A stretch of 13,907 bases of DNA from Dissophora ornata (GCA_025201705.1 MU617401.1:1-13907); one strand, 5' to 3'; counted from the first letter of the stretch, positions 1 through 8,384 are shown. Translations and numbers: made by a program. The notes: generated by a model from the letters alone, not told the origin.

Positions 1-211
1 TGGCAACGGTGTTCCACAGGACTATTCCAAGGCCATGGAGTGGTTTCTGAAAGCCGCCAACCAGGGATGCGCCGAGGCCCAGTACAACCTAGGTGACCTG
101 TATGACAGAGGCAAAGGTGTTCCACGGAACTGTCCCCTGGCTAATGAGTGGTGGATGAAAGCAGCCGAGCAAGGGAATACTAAAGCACTGTACGGCCTTG
201 GTCTTGCGTAG
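1..211 (+). CDS. Sel1-repeat protein, C-terminal end (5' end outside window)
   Basis: Reading from base 2, the frame is open from the window edge to a TAG at 209-211 and carries Sel1-like repeats. It shows GVPQDYSKAMEWFLKAANQG, then AEAQYNLGDLYDRGKGVP and ANEWWMKAAEQGN, which follow the family's pattern of about 36 residues (AxxxLGxxYxxGxGVxxDxxxAxxWxxKAAxxG). Sel1 repeats are alpha-helical solenoids that bind partner proteins. In fungi they occur in long scaffold proteins such as Chs4/Skt5-like and signalling adaptors, so this is probably only the tail of a larger protein. The product ends soon after the start of a third repeat (ALYGLGLA), so the stop may be natural or a truncation. The specific function cannot be read from this piece. 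Confidence 0.85.
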   Translation, partial: GNGVPQDYSKAMEWFLKAANQGCAEAQYNLGDLYDRGKGVPRNCPLANEWWMKAAEQGNTKALYGLGLA

Positions 212-352
212 CAAGATGACGAGCGCTCCGCCAATATTGGTATGGTACTCGCACATTCACTCAAAAGAGAGGACCAGTCTCTTGGTCAATAACCTTAAAT
301 CCCGAATTACTTAAGAGTCATCTACCAATTAAAAGAAAAATGCTAATGGTGA
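212..352. other. Short spacer between Sel1 gene end and Helitron remnant
   Basis: No gene is visible here. Bases 272-287 form a small hairpin (GACCA / TGGTC, 6-nt loop). On the minus strand this lies downstream of the Helitron coding remnant, where a Helitron 3' hairpin would be expected. However, I do not see a clear CTRR end about 10 bases beyond it, so the Helitron boundary remains unplaced. Confidence 0.4.
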
Positions 353-1237
353 TTAATCTACATCTACTAAGGCATTGCTGTAGAAAATATTTCTTGTGTA
401 ATAGCTGCGTGGAGGGGAGAATGAAAGCGCGGTATCGTCAACTGTTGGTGTTGAAAGGGATGGGGTCTCCAGGATGAGTATCTTAAGCCGATGTGGGTTA
501 GAGCTTCTTGATACTGCCACGTATAATTGTCCATGTGTGAAGACTGAATTGGGCAAGTAGATCTCCACAGTCTCCAGAGTCTGTCCTTGAGCCTTGTTGA
601 TAGTGAGGGCAAAATCTGGACAGATAGGAAATTGTTGTCTCTTGAATTTGATGGGCATGGTTGTAATCCGGGGGATGAGGATAATGTCGTGACGTGTTTG
701 CCGAGCTTTGTCACTTGTAATCTTGTCCCATTACACATTCCTCTTTTTGTGGACATATTCCATAAGAAGACAATAGGTTGTCCGACTTTCAAGTAAAAGT
801 AAATGTGGGGGAAGGCCGGATGGATTGAGTGAGTTGAGATATTCTGCTGGGTAGTGGGTGGCGGCATCGGTGTCGGCGTCGGAAACATAATCGTAACTGG
901 AGTAGGTGGCTGGATCTGAGGAAGAAATCCCAAACATTTCCGTGGCGAGTTGGTTGGTCTTGTCGACATCAGAGTTAAGGGTGCATATAATAGCTCTGTC
1001 GCCGAGAACGTTTGGTTGGAATTCGTCTGAGGTGCTATCCGGAAAAATGGATTGGATCAACTGTTTCTCATAATTGCTGTCGGTGTTGTCGGTGTTGTCG
1101 CCCGTGGGATGGAAAACAACTTCATTCTGTATTTTGATATCGTCGCTATGAACGCCGAATGTGAAGGTGGGTTCTTGACCGTTACCAACTCGAGGGAGAT
1201 AATCGACAAAATGGTTGATGTTCAGGTTTGTTTCCAA
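353..1237 (-). pseudogene. Helitron helicase, C-terminal part (three frames)
   Basis: Three overlapping minus-strand frames together give the end of a Helitron PIF1-type helicase. Bases 1237-731 encode NHFVDYLPRVGNGQEP, then LGDRAIICTLNSDVDKTNQL and AEYLNSLNPSGLPPH. Bases about 800-670 continue as KVGQPIVFLWNMSTKRGMCN followed by GTRLQVTKLGKHV. Bases 658-353 contain KRQQFPICPDFALTINKAQG, QTLETVEIYLP and FTHGQLYVAVSRS, the conserved late SF1 helicase motifs. The tail TRNIFYSNALVDVD resembles the usual end of Helitron proteins, so the stop at 353-355 is probably the original C-terminus. The frame changes near 730-800 and 650-670 break the gene. Confidence 0.88.
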
Positions 1238-1800
1238 TTCTCAAATTTTTGGTCAATCTGAGAATGGAGACATTGTGCCATATACTTGCGGACTTGCTGA
1301 GGGATGCATTCTCGACGTCGATTTTCTGGGAGCCATGGTGCACGATTGGGAGAATCTGTCGGAAATCGCCTCCGAACGCAGCCACCTTTCCTCCAAAAGG
1401 TAGCCTGTTGTGCATGAGGTGTTGGCAGATCCGACCAACACCCTCAAAGATATGTTTGTGAAGCATTGGTGCTTCGTCCCAAAAAATGGCAGACGCATCA
1501 ATGATAGCCTTTCCTAGTATGCTTTGGCATGTCAAATCGCAGCTCACTGTGGGAGTTATAGGGATGGGGATCTTGAACGCAAAGTGAGCGGTATGTCCTT
1601 GGTGGAGGATAATCGACGCGATACCCGATGAGGCAATGACAATAACGGTTTTGTGCATACGGCCTCGAATATGTTCAATTAAGGCGTTATCGAGAAATGT
1701 CTTGCCAGTACCACCGGGGCCATTGATAAAGAATAGTTGTTTATTTAATCTATTGTGTATTGCGTCCAATATAGTGTTGAAAACCGAGAGCTGCTCCTGT
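1182..1800 (-). pseudogene. Helitron PIF1-like helicase, ATPase core
   Basis: Minus-strand reading gives QEQLSVFNTILDAIHNRL, followed by the Walker A motif FFINGPGGTGKTFL. After these come VIASSGIAS, the Walker B-like FWDEAPM and FGGDFRQILPIV, the last being typical of PIF1-family helicases in Helitrons. This is the motor domain that unwinds DNA during rolling-circle transposition. The catalytic motifs look intact, but the frame ends at 1182 after LRIGNKPEHQ and must shift to continue into the C-terminal motifs. Just upstream, around 1798-1812, the sequence jumps directly from the end of the Rep module to this domain, so the long linker of intact elements is missing. Confidence 0.9.
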
Positions 1801-2858
1801 GTTGACCCTCGAGATGAACGTCTAATCGAATGACGATTGGCGAATGCCCATGCAGTGGAAAACAGAGTATTCTATAGATGCCCTTGCCGGGGGAGACATA
1901 TCTTGTATCGACGTACTCTGTTATTTCGTCCCGGGGGTGGATTCGTTAAGAGTTTGTTTCTTGTTCTTAGCGAGAGCAACCTTGGCCCGGTCGTGTCCCT
2001 TGTGAATGTACTCGTATAAGTATTTTACGGCATTGACAGAACTACAAATCTCAACATTTTTGATGTTGGCATCATATTTCGTCGTAAGCCAAGGATTGTG
2101 GGGTATGACCCATTTGTCGTCAATGACTTTCCCATGGCGATTCTTGAAATGTCGACCTCCGCGCCGAAAGCACTTCGGGAAGCCGTCTTGTTCGACTGTA
2201 GTTTTGTTCGGCAGACATCTTGGATATCCCTTGGAACAGTAGGGCCTTCCATTTTTGGGTTTAATCATGCAGGGAGTGTCGGGGTAGTCATCTCCACATG
2301 AACCACGGATCGTCGTATTGATGACAGTCTTGAAATAACGGAGAGATGTTTCCTCGACTGGAAGCTCGGCAGAAACAAAAGTATCATAGTCGGCTGGGTT
2401 TGGGGGTCTGTCCTTTGAGTCCATGATAAAGAGGATATGGCAATGTGGCAATCCCCTCTTTTGGAACTCCGCTACCCAACAGTTACCTATCACTTTCCCA
2501 GAACATGGTGTACCAAGAGATCGTCGAGTAGGGCCCTGAGCTTGGCTCTAAATACACGTGTCGTTAGTTCAGGACGATCGCTTGAGGTTTGTCGACCGAG
2601 GAGGTATTTGTTAACTCCAGGCCACTTGAGATTACACGCAAACGAAATAAAAAGATTGAGTTTCCCAAAGCGACGGACGATGCTCATGGCGTCTTGGAAC
2701 TGTTGCTGCATGTGATGGGAGCCACCGGTGAGAGATGATGGAAGAATGACCAAACGACCGATCTGTCTTGGTGTAGGCTGCTGTCGAAGTAGTAGACTGC
2801 ATCCGCTAGACCTTGGTGGTGGGCAGAAAAAAGGTCGTCTTGATTTTCTCGATACCAT
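1800..2858 (-). pseudogene. Helitron-like N domain and HUH Rep endonuclease
   Basis: Bases 2858-2490 encode GRLVILPSSLTGGSHHMQQQ and FGKLNLFISFACNLKWPGV, the Helitron-like N-terminal domain. A one-base shift at about 2490 leads to VAEFQKRGLPHCHILFIMD (2493 downward), which holds the HUH metal-binding motif (HCH). Further on come PYCSKGYPRC and AVKYLYEYIHKGHDRAK, which has the tyrosine-rich catalytic segment of Rep. After a stop at 1921 another frame continues with DEITEYVDTRYVSPGKGIYR and FPLHGHSPIVIRLDVHL. In Helitron proteins this belongs just after Rep. The recognisable catalytic residues contrast with the multiple frame breaks, so this is a recently or mildly decayed copy. Confidence 0.9.
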
Positions 2859-3760
2859 CAGAGTCGTTCAGATTCGATCTTAGCATATTGATCGACAATA
2901 TATTGTTGAAGAAGGCGGCCAAACATAAGGATGTAACAGCGACGATCGAACTTGAAGTAAAAGCGCGATAAGCATAAAACCCTCTGCAGCTGATGCAATG
3001 CAATGCGATCTCATCCTGGAGGTTGCTTTGAGTGTTATTGTTGTTCTCTAGACCGTCAGAAAAGTTGACAGGGAGTTCCAAGGTTTCATAAACATAGATA
3101 GAGTTGTTGTCGTTATCGTCATCGTTGCTGTCGTTGCTGTGCAGTGTAGTAGTAATGTTATCAATGTTGGTGTTATTGTTCCATTGACTGTTGACATTAG
3201 AACGTCCCATGCTGTTGGCGATAGTAAAATGTTGGTTGAGAGGAATGTTATGTGTTATGTACGGTTGGATTGCCGGATGGGTTTTATAGAAAGGTTTTAT
3301 TGGTGTATCCGTGTTCTCCCTCGGGATAGATCGAAATGTAATACACGCTGTCGCAAGAGGGGTAAGTCTCCCATATGCGTCTAAAGGGATGGACAGGGTT
3401 GTATTCATATGCTTCCAAGAATATATCTCTTTTCCTGTGGTTGCTTGGGAAGGCCGACCCCATATTGTACACAACCTGACCGTGGGATGTCGCTTCGACA
3501 AATGTGATAACTTTCCGCATGCACCGCAAATACGGAGCTCCTTCAATGGCAAAGGAAAAGGCGCAGGCGAAGCCAAGTCAAAAATGGAAGATTCTTCATC
3601 CGACTCGTATGGGTCGTAGTCATTGTCTTCACTTCCATTTTCATAATAATCCTCCGGAACAGGGTCTGTGGGAATAAGTTCTGCGTTGCTGGGTTCCGGT
3701 GTAGCAAGAGAAGCATTGCAAGACTTGAAAGGAGAGCTGAGTAGTCTAGCGTAGGTAGAA
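2806..3760 (-). pseudogene. Helitron N-terminal region, acidic and Asn-rich
   Basis: A minus-strand frame runs from about 3745 to 2806. It begins with an acidic stretch (PEDYYENGSEDNDYDPYESD), followed by SIFDLASPAPFPLPLKELRI and a CGACGK cysteine pair. A low-complexity Asn/Asp segment (NNNTNIDN, NDSNDDDNDNN) matches the GTTGTC-rich tract at about 3102-3180. Between about 3284 and 3529 a second minus frame reads more naturally (VITFVEATSHGQVVYNMGSA, then NPVHPFRRIWETYPSCDSVY), so a frame change inside this region is likely. Near 3750 the coding strand has a pyrimidine-rich stretch ending TAG, which could be a splice acceptor for an earlier exon. That is speculative. Confidence 0.6.
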
Positions 3761-5150
3761 TAAAAAAATTAAATGTTATCAAGCGTCAAGTAAAAGTTAG
3801 CAAAGAAACCAAAGCATACACAATCGCACGCGCTATGAAAATGCTATCCGTACTTGGGAATGTCGTTTGATCGGGCGCATAACTGGGAGGATGATCTACT
3901 GTGATCAGTTCCTAACAGACAGGATAGAACAGAGTTGTTTTCTTTGATGGTGGCCTATCACAAATCAAGTAAATAAACGTTAGGTTAATGGGCGGATAGT
4001 GTTGGAAGCGTTCTCTGACGTTTTGATTGGTCGTCGAAATAGCATTGACCCTTACTAGCGACTGCAAATAAAGGACAAATACAAGAAGCAGTAGTGGCCA
4101 GAAAAGGGCACCGTAGTTATCGAATACCAAATAAAGCACCTGATTTTGTACATGGCATAAATCACACCTTTAGTCAGTCGCAGTTTCAAGAAACGCATGT
4201 TGCATATCAAAGATTGCAAAGGTGTTTGGTTTCTACGAGTTCTGACGAAGCTGTCAAAAGACATTTACACCACAGGGATAGGTCAAATGTGCTGACGCAT
4301 GTGCACAGCGCCATTGCTTGCGCACTACACGTTAATACAATGCTAGTACTGGCGACAATTGCTATTTTCTGCTCCATAGCAGTATCCTGTGTAGTGGAAC
4401 ACTGGAGATTAGGTATAGTTGCCGTAGGTCATTGGGAAATTTCTTCCTTTCCATCCAGAAATGTATCTGAATGCCAGATTAACAAGACTTGTCTCTTGTC
4501 CCGCCTCTGCAAGGGTGTTCCTGTGAATTAGAGTGAATCCCACCACTCACTAAACAAAAGCACGTTGAACTCGGACACGTGCCGCGCTTTCACAAATTCA
4601 GTGCCTGCGCAACGGGCTACGCAGAATGAATATTACTAACCACGAAACGTGCGGTCAGGAGCCGAGATGACACACCTTGTATATCTTCGTGAGGATGCGG
4701 GACTTCTGTAGGCAAAAGGCGTAGGCACTATTCAGCAATGCACAAGCCTCATTTCTACGCGGATCCCGTTCAGAAAAAAATGCAGCGCGCCCTGTTCCTT
4801 CTCATTGCCATCACTGACTATGACACAACAGACCTAAGGCATGCCGGACTCTATATATCAGAGCATCTGAAATCGCATCTCATCGCGCGTTGCTTTGACA
4901 CCAAAAACATACCCGCTAGCACCATCAAAACACCTCGAATAACCAACAACCCCTTTGGAGTGCATCGAATATCCTACACGCGCTCCTCCCTTCCAATAAT
5001 ACTCACATTTCCTTACACGTTGTCATCGCATGAAATCAAAATACGCGTAGTGCTGACACTGTCACACACTTTGCCCTCGTTGAAAAACACGAGGCGACGA
5101 AGATGAGTGGAGGGGACATCTGACTTCAAGGCGTAGTGACATTTCTTCTG
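3761..5150. other. Long stretch without a convincing gene
   Basis: Several frames stay open here: + strand 4094-4531 (145 codons, one hydrophobic run around HVNTMLVLATIAIFCSIAVS), + strand 4738-5106 (122 codons), and two minus-strand frames at 3912-4264. None shows a domain I recognise. The hydrophobic segments lie where both strands are open, which suggests chance. Small local signals are a CACGTG at about 4577-4582, an ACGCGT (MCB-type) site at 5043-5048, and a 6-bp hairpin at 5075-5094 (CCTCGT / ACGAGG). No tRNA fold was seen. The stretch may be old transposon or intergenic DNA. Confidence 0.4.
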
Positions 5151-5155
5151 CGTTA

Positions 5156-5247
5156 CGAATATGAACACCAACTTCCCACATTCTCGTTCTCCTTCAACCG
5201 TCTCTCCTACCATCACCCAGACGAACTCTCGACATCTACACCAGAAT
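5156..5247 (+). promoter_or_regulatory. Pyrimidine-rich leader before an ATG (possible 5' UTR)
   Basis: The + strand becomes strongly C/T-rich (CTCGTTCTCCTTCAACCGTC, then TCTCTCCTACCATCACCC) and ends with ACACCAGAAT directly before ATGGCCGAG at 5248. C/T-rich leaders with a purine at -3 are common ahead of fungal start codons. An MBF-type ACGCGT lies about 200 bases upstream. This looks like a genuine promoter/leader even though the frame that follows is short. Confidence 0.35.
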
Positions 5248-5489
5248 ATGGCCGAGGTTAAGCTCCAAGAACATCTTCATAAATGAGGGCTGAGAATCCA
5301 GTGTTGGTTAATTTGATCAAGTCTAAGCGCTCCCGGAATATGCGCCCTAATCTCGCGCGCACATGGGGGACCAAAAACGGATCGAGTGGTGCCTTGAAAA
5401 ATCTCAAGTTCATTGGTGTTGTCACTGGAAAGGTCACATTGTTTCTTCAGCTTGTGAAAGTCGTGAAGGCTCACTCTCCGACTAAGTAG
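5248..5489 (+). pseudogene. Broken or spliced short gene of unknown function
   Basis: The ATG at 5248 is in good context and reads MAEVKLQEHLHK, then stops at 5284-5286. A second frame begins with ATG at 5283, overlapping that stop, and runs to TAG at 5487-5489. It is basic (MRAENPVLVNLIKSKRSRNM early, VVTGKVTLFLQLVKVVKAHS late). A one- or two-base shift would join them into a protein of about 80 residues. Alternatively an intron could lie here, but I see no convincing donor. No family is recognised. The gene-like leader supports a real ancestral gene, but the product is uncertain. Confidence 0.25.
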
Positions 5490-5593
5490 CTGGGAAAAGA
5501 CGGAATTCCTTGAGATTCAACAAGAGAGGATAAGTTGCGACGGGAAGGCCAACAAATTTTAAATGCTCTGAACAAGGACATCCTGTCCTTGCG

Positions 5594-5621
5594 AAAATGG
5601 CGAAGCAAAAATGGCGAAGCA
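5594..5621 (+). repeat. 14-nt tandem duplication
   Basis: The unit AAAATGGCGAAGCA occurs twice back to back (5594-5607 and 5608-5621), within the region upstream of the ZZ gene promoter. It looks like a small replication-slippage duplication. Confidence 0.8.
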
Positions 5622-5717
5622 AAGCATTTCTCTGACACGGCATCCAAATACCAACTCTGCCTCCCTACTGTTGTCCTCCCAGTGTGGTTCATCAAAACAA
5701 CAATGCTCTGTAAAGTG

Positions 5718-5726
5718 TATAAAATA
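5718..5726 (+). promoter_or_regulatory. TATA box of the ZZ zinc-finger gene
   Basis: TATAAAATA sits 60 bases before the ATG at 5778. The 51 bases between are A/C-rich, as is usual for a fungal transcription start and short 5' UTR. This supports the ATG at 5778 over in-frame codons further upstream (the same frame is open from 5535). Confidence 0.6.
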
Positions 5727-5777
5727 AACAGCAAAAAGACTGAAGCCCTTCAGACAACAAAACCTCAATCACCAGCC

Positions 5778-6882
5778 ATGCCCGAGCCATTTACATTCTT
5801 CCTGTTGACCAAGTTAATCGTAAGCAAGTTAATAGCCCCTAAGGTTGGATCCGCTGCAGGGCACGTCGCGTCAACCCACTTGGCACACACCAACTCCATA
5901 ACGACGTTGGCCGCACATCACGCCACAGTTGCACATGATATCACTTGGGGCACCAATACTCTGGTGAGCAAAGGTGTCACTCAAGGGATCATCGCGACAT
6001 CCGGGGCTGCATTCAGCAGTGTCAAGAAGGCGAATAATGCAAGTCATCACAAGACTGAACACCAAACATGGACTTTGGCATACTGTCAACGAGGTGACTG
6101 GGTCAACTTCTCGTTTCGAGTTTCCTTCCAAGAAGTCGGCCAGAACCTTATCATCGAAGGCTACGGAGTGGATCCAGTGGGAGAGTTTACAGTGACTGGA
6201 AAGGTTACCAAAGAGTACATGAGTTTTTTGAAGTCACACTGTCAAGTACTTGATCAGGGTCGACACTAACGTTGGCAAGTGGACCATTGGGTCCAGTCAG
6301 AGTGGCAGAGCCAGGCTTGTATCGATCTCTGCGGATGAGAGGTCAAACTGCTCCTACCTCTACCAAGCCAGCTACAACAAAAATAACCTTCGGCGGAGAA
6401 ACCTTGTGCGGTGCGATGGATGTTCAAAGCTTATCAGCCGAGACAAGATATTTCATTGCGAGGACTGCGATGACTACGACCTGTGCTTATCTTATTACAA
6501 AAACCGCAGGAGCTTTCACAACTATGGTCACTCTTGGTTCAAGTATGTAGAGTACGGCTACATTTTGAAGAACACCGCGTCTTGTGACGGTTGTGAAAAG
6601 GTCTTGGACTCCGGAGACTGCCACCACTGCTTAACTTGTACAAACTTTGACCTTTGCACCAATTGCCTGCCCAAACACTACCATTTGCACGCCTCCCACG
6701 ACATGAAAACCTTTGGCGAAGTATACCGAAATTATCAAAACGTCGTTGCTTCCTGCGACGAATGTGGGCGGACCATTACTAAAGGGCAGATATATCACTG
6801 CGACACCTGCAGTGACTATGACGCCTGTCCACAGTGTAGATTGGTTGTCCACAATCCGACTCATCACTTGTTGCTGTCGTGA
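5778..6882 (+). CDS. Triple ZZ-type zinc-finger protein (one candidate intron)
   Basis: Joining 5778-6245 and 6301-6882 gives about 349 residues. Residues 1 to about 85 form a hydrophobic, Ala/His-rich segment (PFTFFLLTKLIVSKLIAPK, then SAAGHVASTHLAHTNS). Residues about 95-150 look beta-rich and aromatic (RGDWVNFSFRVSFQEVG, GYGVDPVGEFTVTGKVT). Three ZZ fingers follow at about residues 192-237, 251-290 and 306-349. Each has the CDxC / HCxxCxxxDxC pattern: VRCDGCSKLISRDKIFHCED, ASCDGCEKVLDSGDCHHC and ASCDECGRTITKGQIYHCDT. ZZ domains bind two zinc ions and recognise peptides or protein partners. The first finger has Tyr-Tyr where the usual second CxxC of the late pair would be (DLCLSYYKNR), so it may be weakened. 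A TATA box and a poly(A) signal frame the gene. The function beyond protein binding is unknown. Confidence 0.8.
6246..6300 (+). other. Candidate 55-nt intron in the ZZ gene
   Basis: The N-terminal frame stops at 6267-6269, while the ZZ fingers are in another frame. Removing GTACTT...GTCAG (6246-6300) joins the two frames in phase 0. It leaves a perfect CTAAC branch-site motif at 6266-6270, about 31 bases before the acceptor. The donor GTACTT is weaker than the usual GTAAGT. The alternative explanation is a frameshift mutation; a second frame (APTSTKPATTKITFGGETL, ending near 6404) also looks protein-like, so the exact join is uncertain. Confidence 0.5.
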
Positions 6883-6923
6883 TGATGAGTCCTCGCCAAT
6901 ATGTATCATCCCAAAAAAAATTA

Positions 6924-6929
6924 AATAAA
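6924..6929 (+). terminator. Poly(A) signal of the ZZ gene
   Basis: AATAAA lies 42 bases after the TGA at 6880-6882, inside an A-rich tract (6912-6935). The 28S-like sequence begins about 25 bases later. Confidence 0.5.
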
Positions 6930-6954
6930 AAAAACACATTTCCCATTGGTAGTA

Positions 6955-7505
6955 ATAGCTGGCTTGTGGCAGCCAAGCGTTCATAGCGACGTTGCTTTTT
7001 GATCCTTCTATGGCAGCTTTCCCTATCATACTAAAGCAGAATTCAGTGAGTGTTGGATTGCTCACCCACTAATAAGGAACATGAGCTGAGTTTAGACCGT
7101 CGTGAGATAGGTCAGTTTTACCCTATTGATGAAATGTTGTTGTAATAGTAATTGAACTTAGTACGAGAGGAACCGTTCATTCGGATAATTGGTATTTGGG
7201 CCTGCCTGAGCAGGCAATGGCCCGAAGCTATCATCCGTTGGATTATTGCTGAACGCCTCTAAGTCATAATCCGTACTAGAACGCGACGATTACCGCATTT
7301 TCCGATCTTTAGTTGAATACGAATAGGGCCTTGGATCCGAATCATATTTCGTGGGGTGGTCTTGTAGAGCGAAAAGGCTTTATGAGACTCTTGCTAATGT
7401 TAACTTCATATATAAACCCATTTCAGACGACAATTGAACTGGGTATTGTAAGCAGTAGAGCAGCCTTGCTGCTACGATTTTCTGAGGTTAAGCCCATTAT
7501 AACTT
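6955..7505 (+). rRNA. 28S rRNA 3'-end fragment (isolated, probably pseudogene)
   Basis: The sequence matches the last roughly 550 bases of fungal 28S (25S) rRNA. It starts in ATAGCTGGCTTGTGGC, continues with AAGCGTTCATAGCGAC and TGAGCTGAGTTTAGACCGTC, and carries the sarcin-ricin loop AGTACGAGAGGAACC at 7160-7174. It then has GAACGCCTCTAAGTCA, and ends through GGGTATTGTAAGCAGTAGAG and GGTTAAGCCC. Helices look preserved, for example the perfect hairpin TGCCTGAGCAGGCA at 7203-7216 inside a GGGCC/GGCCC stem. There is no upstream 28S body and no neighbouring 5.8S/18S in this window, and ordinary genes lie on both sides. It is therefore a dispersed rDNA piece rather than a working rRNA gene. The end positions are estimated by comparison with remembered fungal 28S. 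Confidence 0.88.
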
Positions 7506-7567
7506 CATGCAACGGTTCATACAGCAGATGATGACTGCCGGATGTACTGCTCAAGCAGCACAAAGGC

Positions 7568-8325
7568 ATGTTGCGAAAAACCACCCAACTCTTAAAGTCG
7601 CAGAGAAATCCTGGATATGATCAAGAAGAACCACCAACAGCAGATCGCCGACGCAAGGTGTCTGACACACGAGGCGCCTTCATGTCGTTGCGCCAGGCGA
7701 TGGAACTATGCCAGTAGATAAGCATGCAGTCTCCAAGTACTTCTTGATGAAGACCTATGGTGTGAGTACTCCGGAGGTTATTACGCCACAGTGGGTTGAG
7801 GCTTACGACAGCGAGCGCGAGAAACATATCTGCAAGAACCTGCGCACCCTACGCGCAGCCGGTGAACCCACAATGGAGGATATCCCAGAGGGACTCCGGC
7901 AAAGGGAATACCTCACACTACGCTTCTGTGCAGCAACCCAAGCGCCACACAAGCTTGCAGATTCGCAGTTCACCAAGCTGCAGTACGCAGCGGACATCAT
8001 GGTGACATGTGGATTCACCGATGTTTTCGCCAGCGATAGGGTGCAAGCACAGACACTTAAAGACCGCGTCGATGTGGTATGGGATACCGTGAAGGGTGAA
8101 ATGGGGCACATCTGCATGACACTGAGTTTTGATGAGCCAACGCACAGCAACTAGATATTCAAGCACCGGTTGGTGTTCCTGAACGAGGTCTTGCATGAGG
8201 TGCTTGGTGTGAAGATTGTGGGATTCAATCACCACGGCACAGGACATTGGCTGAAGCACCACTCCAAAGTGGAGATGTCTTTCGATTATTGTAACTGGAT
8301 AGGATTAGACAGGTATTTTTCTTAA
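7568..8325 (+). pseudogene. Eroded unrecognised gene (about 240 codons, one frameshift, one nonsense)
   Basis: A frame from ATG 7568 reads through DQEEPPTADRRRKVSDTRGA and SLRQAMELCQ to a TAG at about 7712. The protein-like sequence then continues in the next frame from about 7711 (VDKHAVSKYFLMKTYGVSTP). It runs on with EDIPEGLRQREYLTLRFCAA, KLQYAADIMVTCGFTDVFAS and GEMGHICMTLSFDEP to a TAG at 8152-8154. The same frame resumes at once as FKHRLVFLNEVLHEVLGVKI and HHGTGHWLKHHSKVEMS up to TAA at 8323-8325. Composition and regularity indicate former coding sequence. I cannot name a family, and neither motifs nor membrane segments stand out. It could be the end of a larger protein carried by a mobile or viral-type element, but that is a guess. 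Confidence 0.55.
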
Positions 8326-8384
8326 AAAAAACATGATGTGAACTCTATTGTCCCTGAAACGCGAGGTGGAGACTGAGATCCATA

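Larger units (their letters stand above)
353..3760 (-). mobile_element. Decayed Helitron (Rep/helicase coding remnant)
   Basis: Minus-strand fragments in several frames line up in the order of a Helitron RepHel protein: N-terminal acidic region, Helitron-like N domain, HUH Rep, PIF1-family helicase, and C-terminal helicase motifs. Helitrons are rolling-circle DNA transposons in which Rep nicks and joins single strands and the helicase unwinds. At least six frame changes and one large internal deletion make this copy non-functional. The element ends (5' TC, 3' hairpin plus CTRR) could not be identified with confidence, so the given limits are those of the coding remnant only. Confidence 0.88.

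Noticed and set aside
272..287. Hairpin as the Helitron 3' terminus
   Set aside because: No CTRR end is found at the expected distance on the minus strand.
4094..4531. 145-codon + strand frame with a hydrophobic run
   Set aside because: No recognisable domain, weak start context, and opposite-strand frames over the same bases are equally open and hydrophobic, so it is probably chance.
4738..5106. 122-codon + strand frame
   Set aside because: Threonine/isoleucine/arginine-rich without domain features; C/A-rich promoter-like composition explains the lack of stops.
5535..5777. Upstream extension of the ZZ gene to ATG 5535
   Set aside because: It would place the TATA box at 5718 inside the coding sequence and includes a tandem 14-mer. 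ATG 5778 has better promoter spacing.
6955..7505. R2-type retrotransposon insertion at 28S
   Set aside because: The R2 target lies several hundred bases upstream of the 28S portion present here, and no reverse transcriptase motifs are seen.
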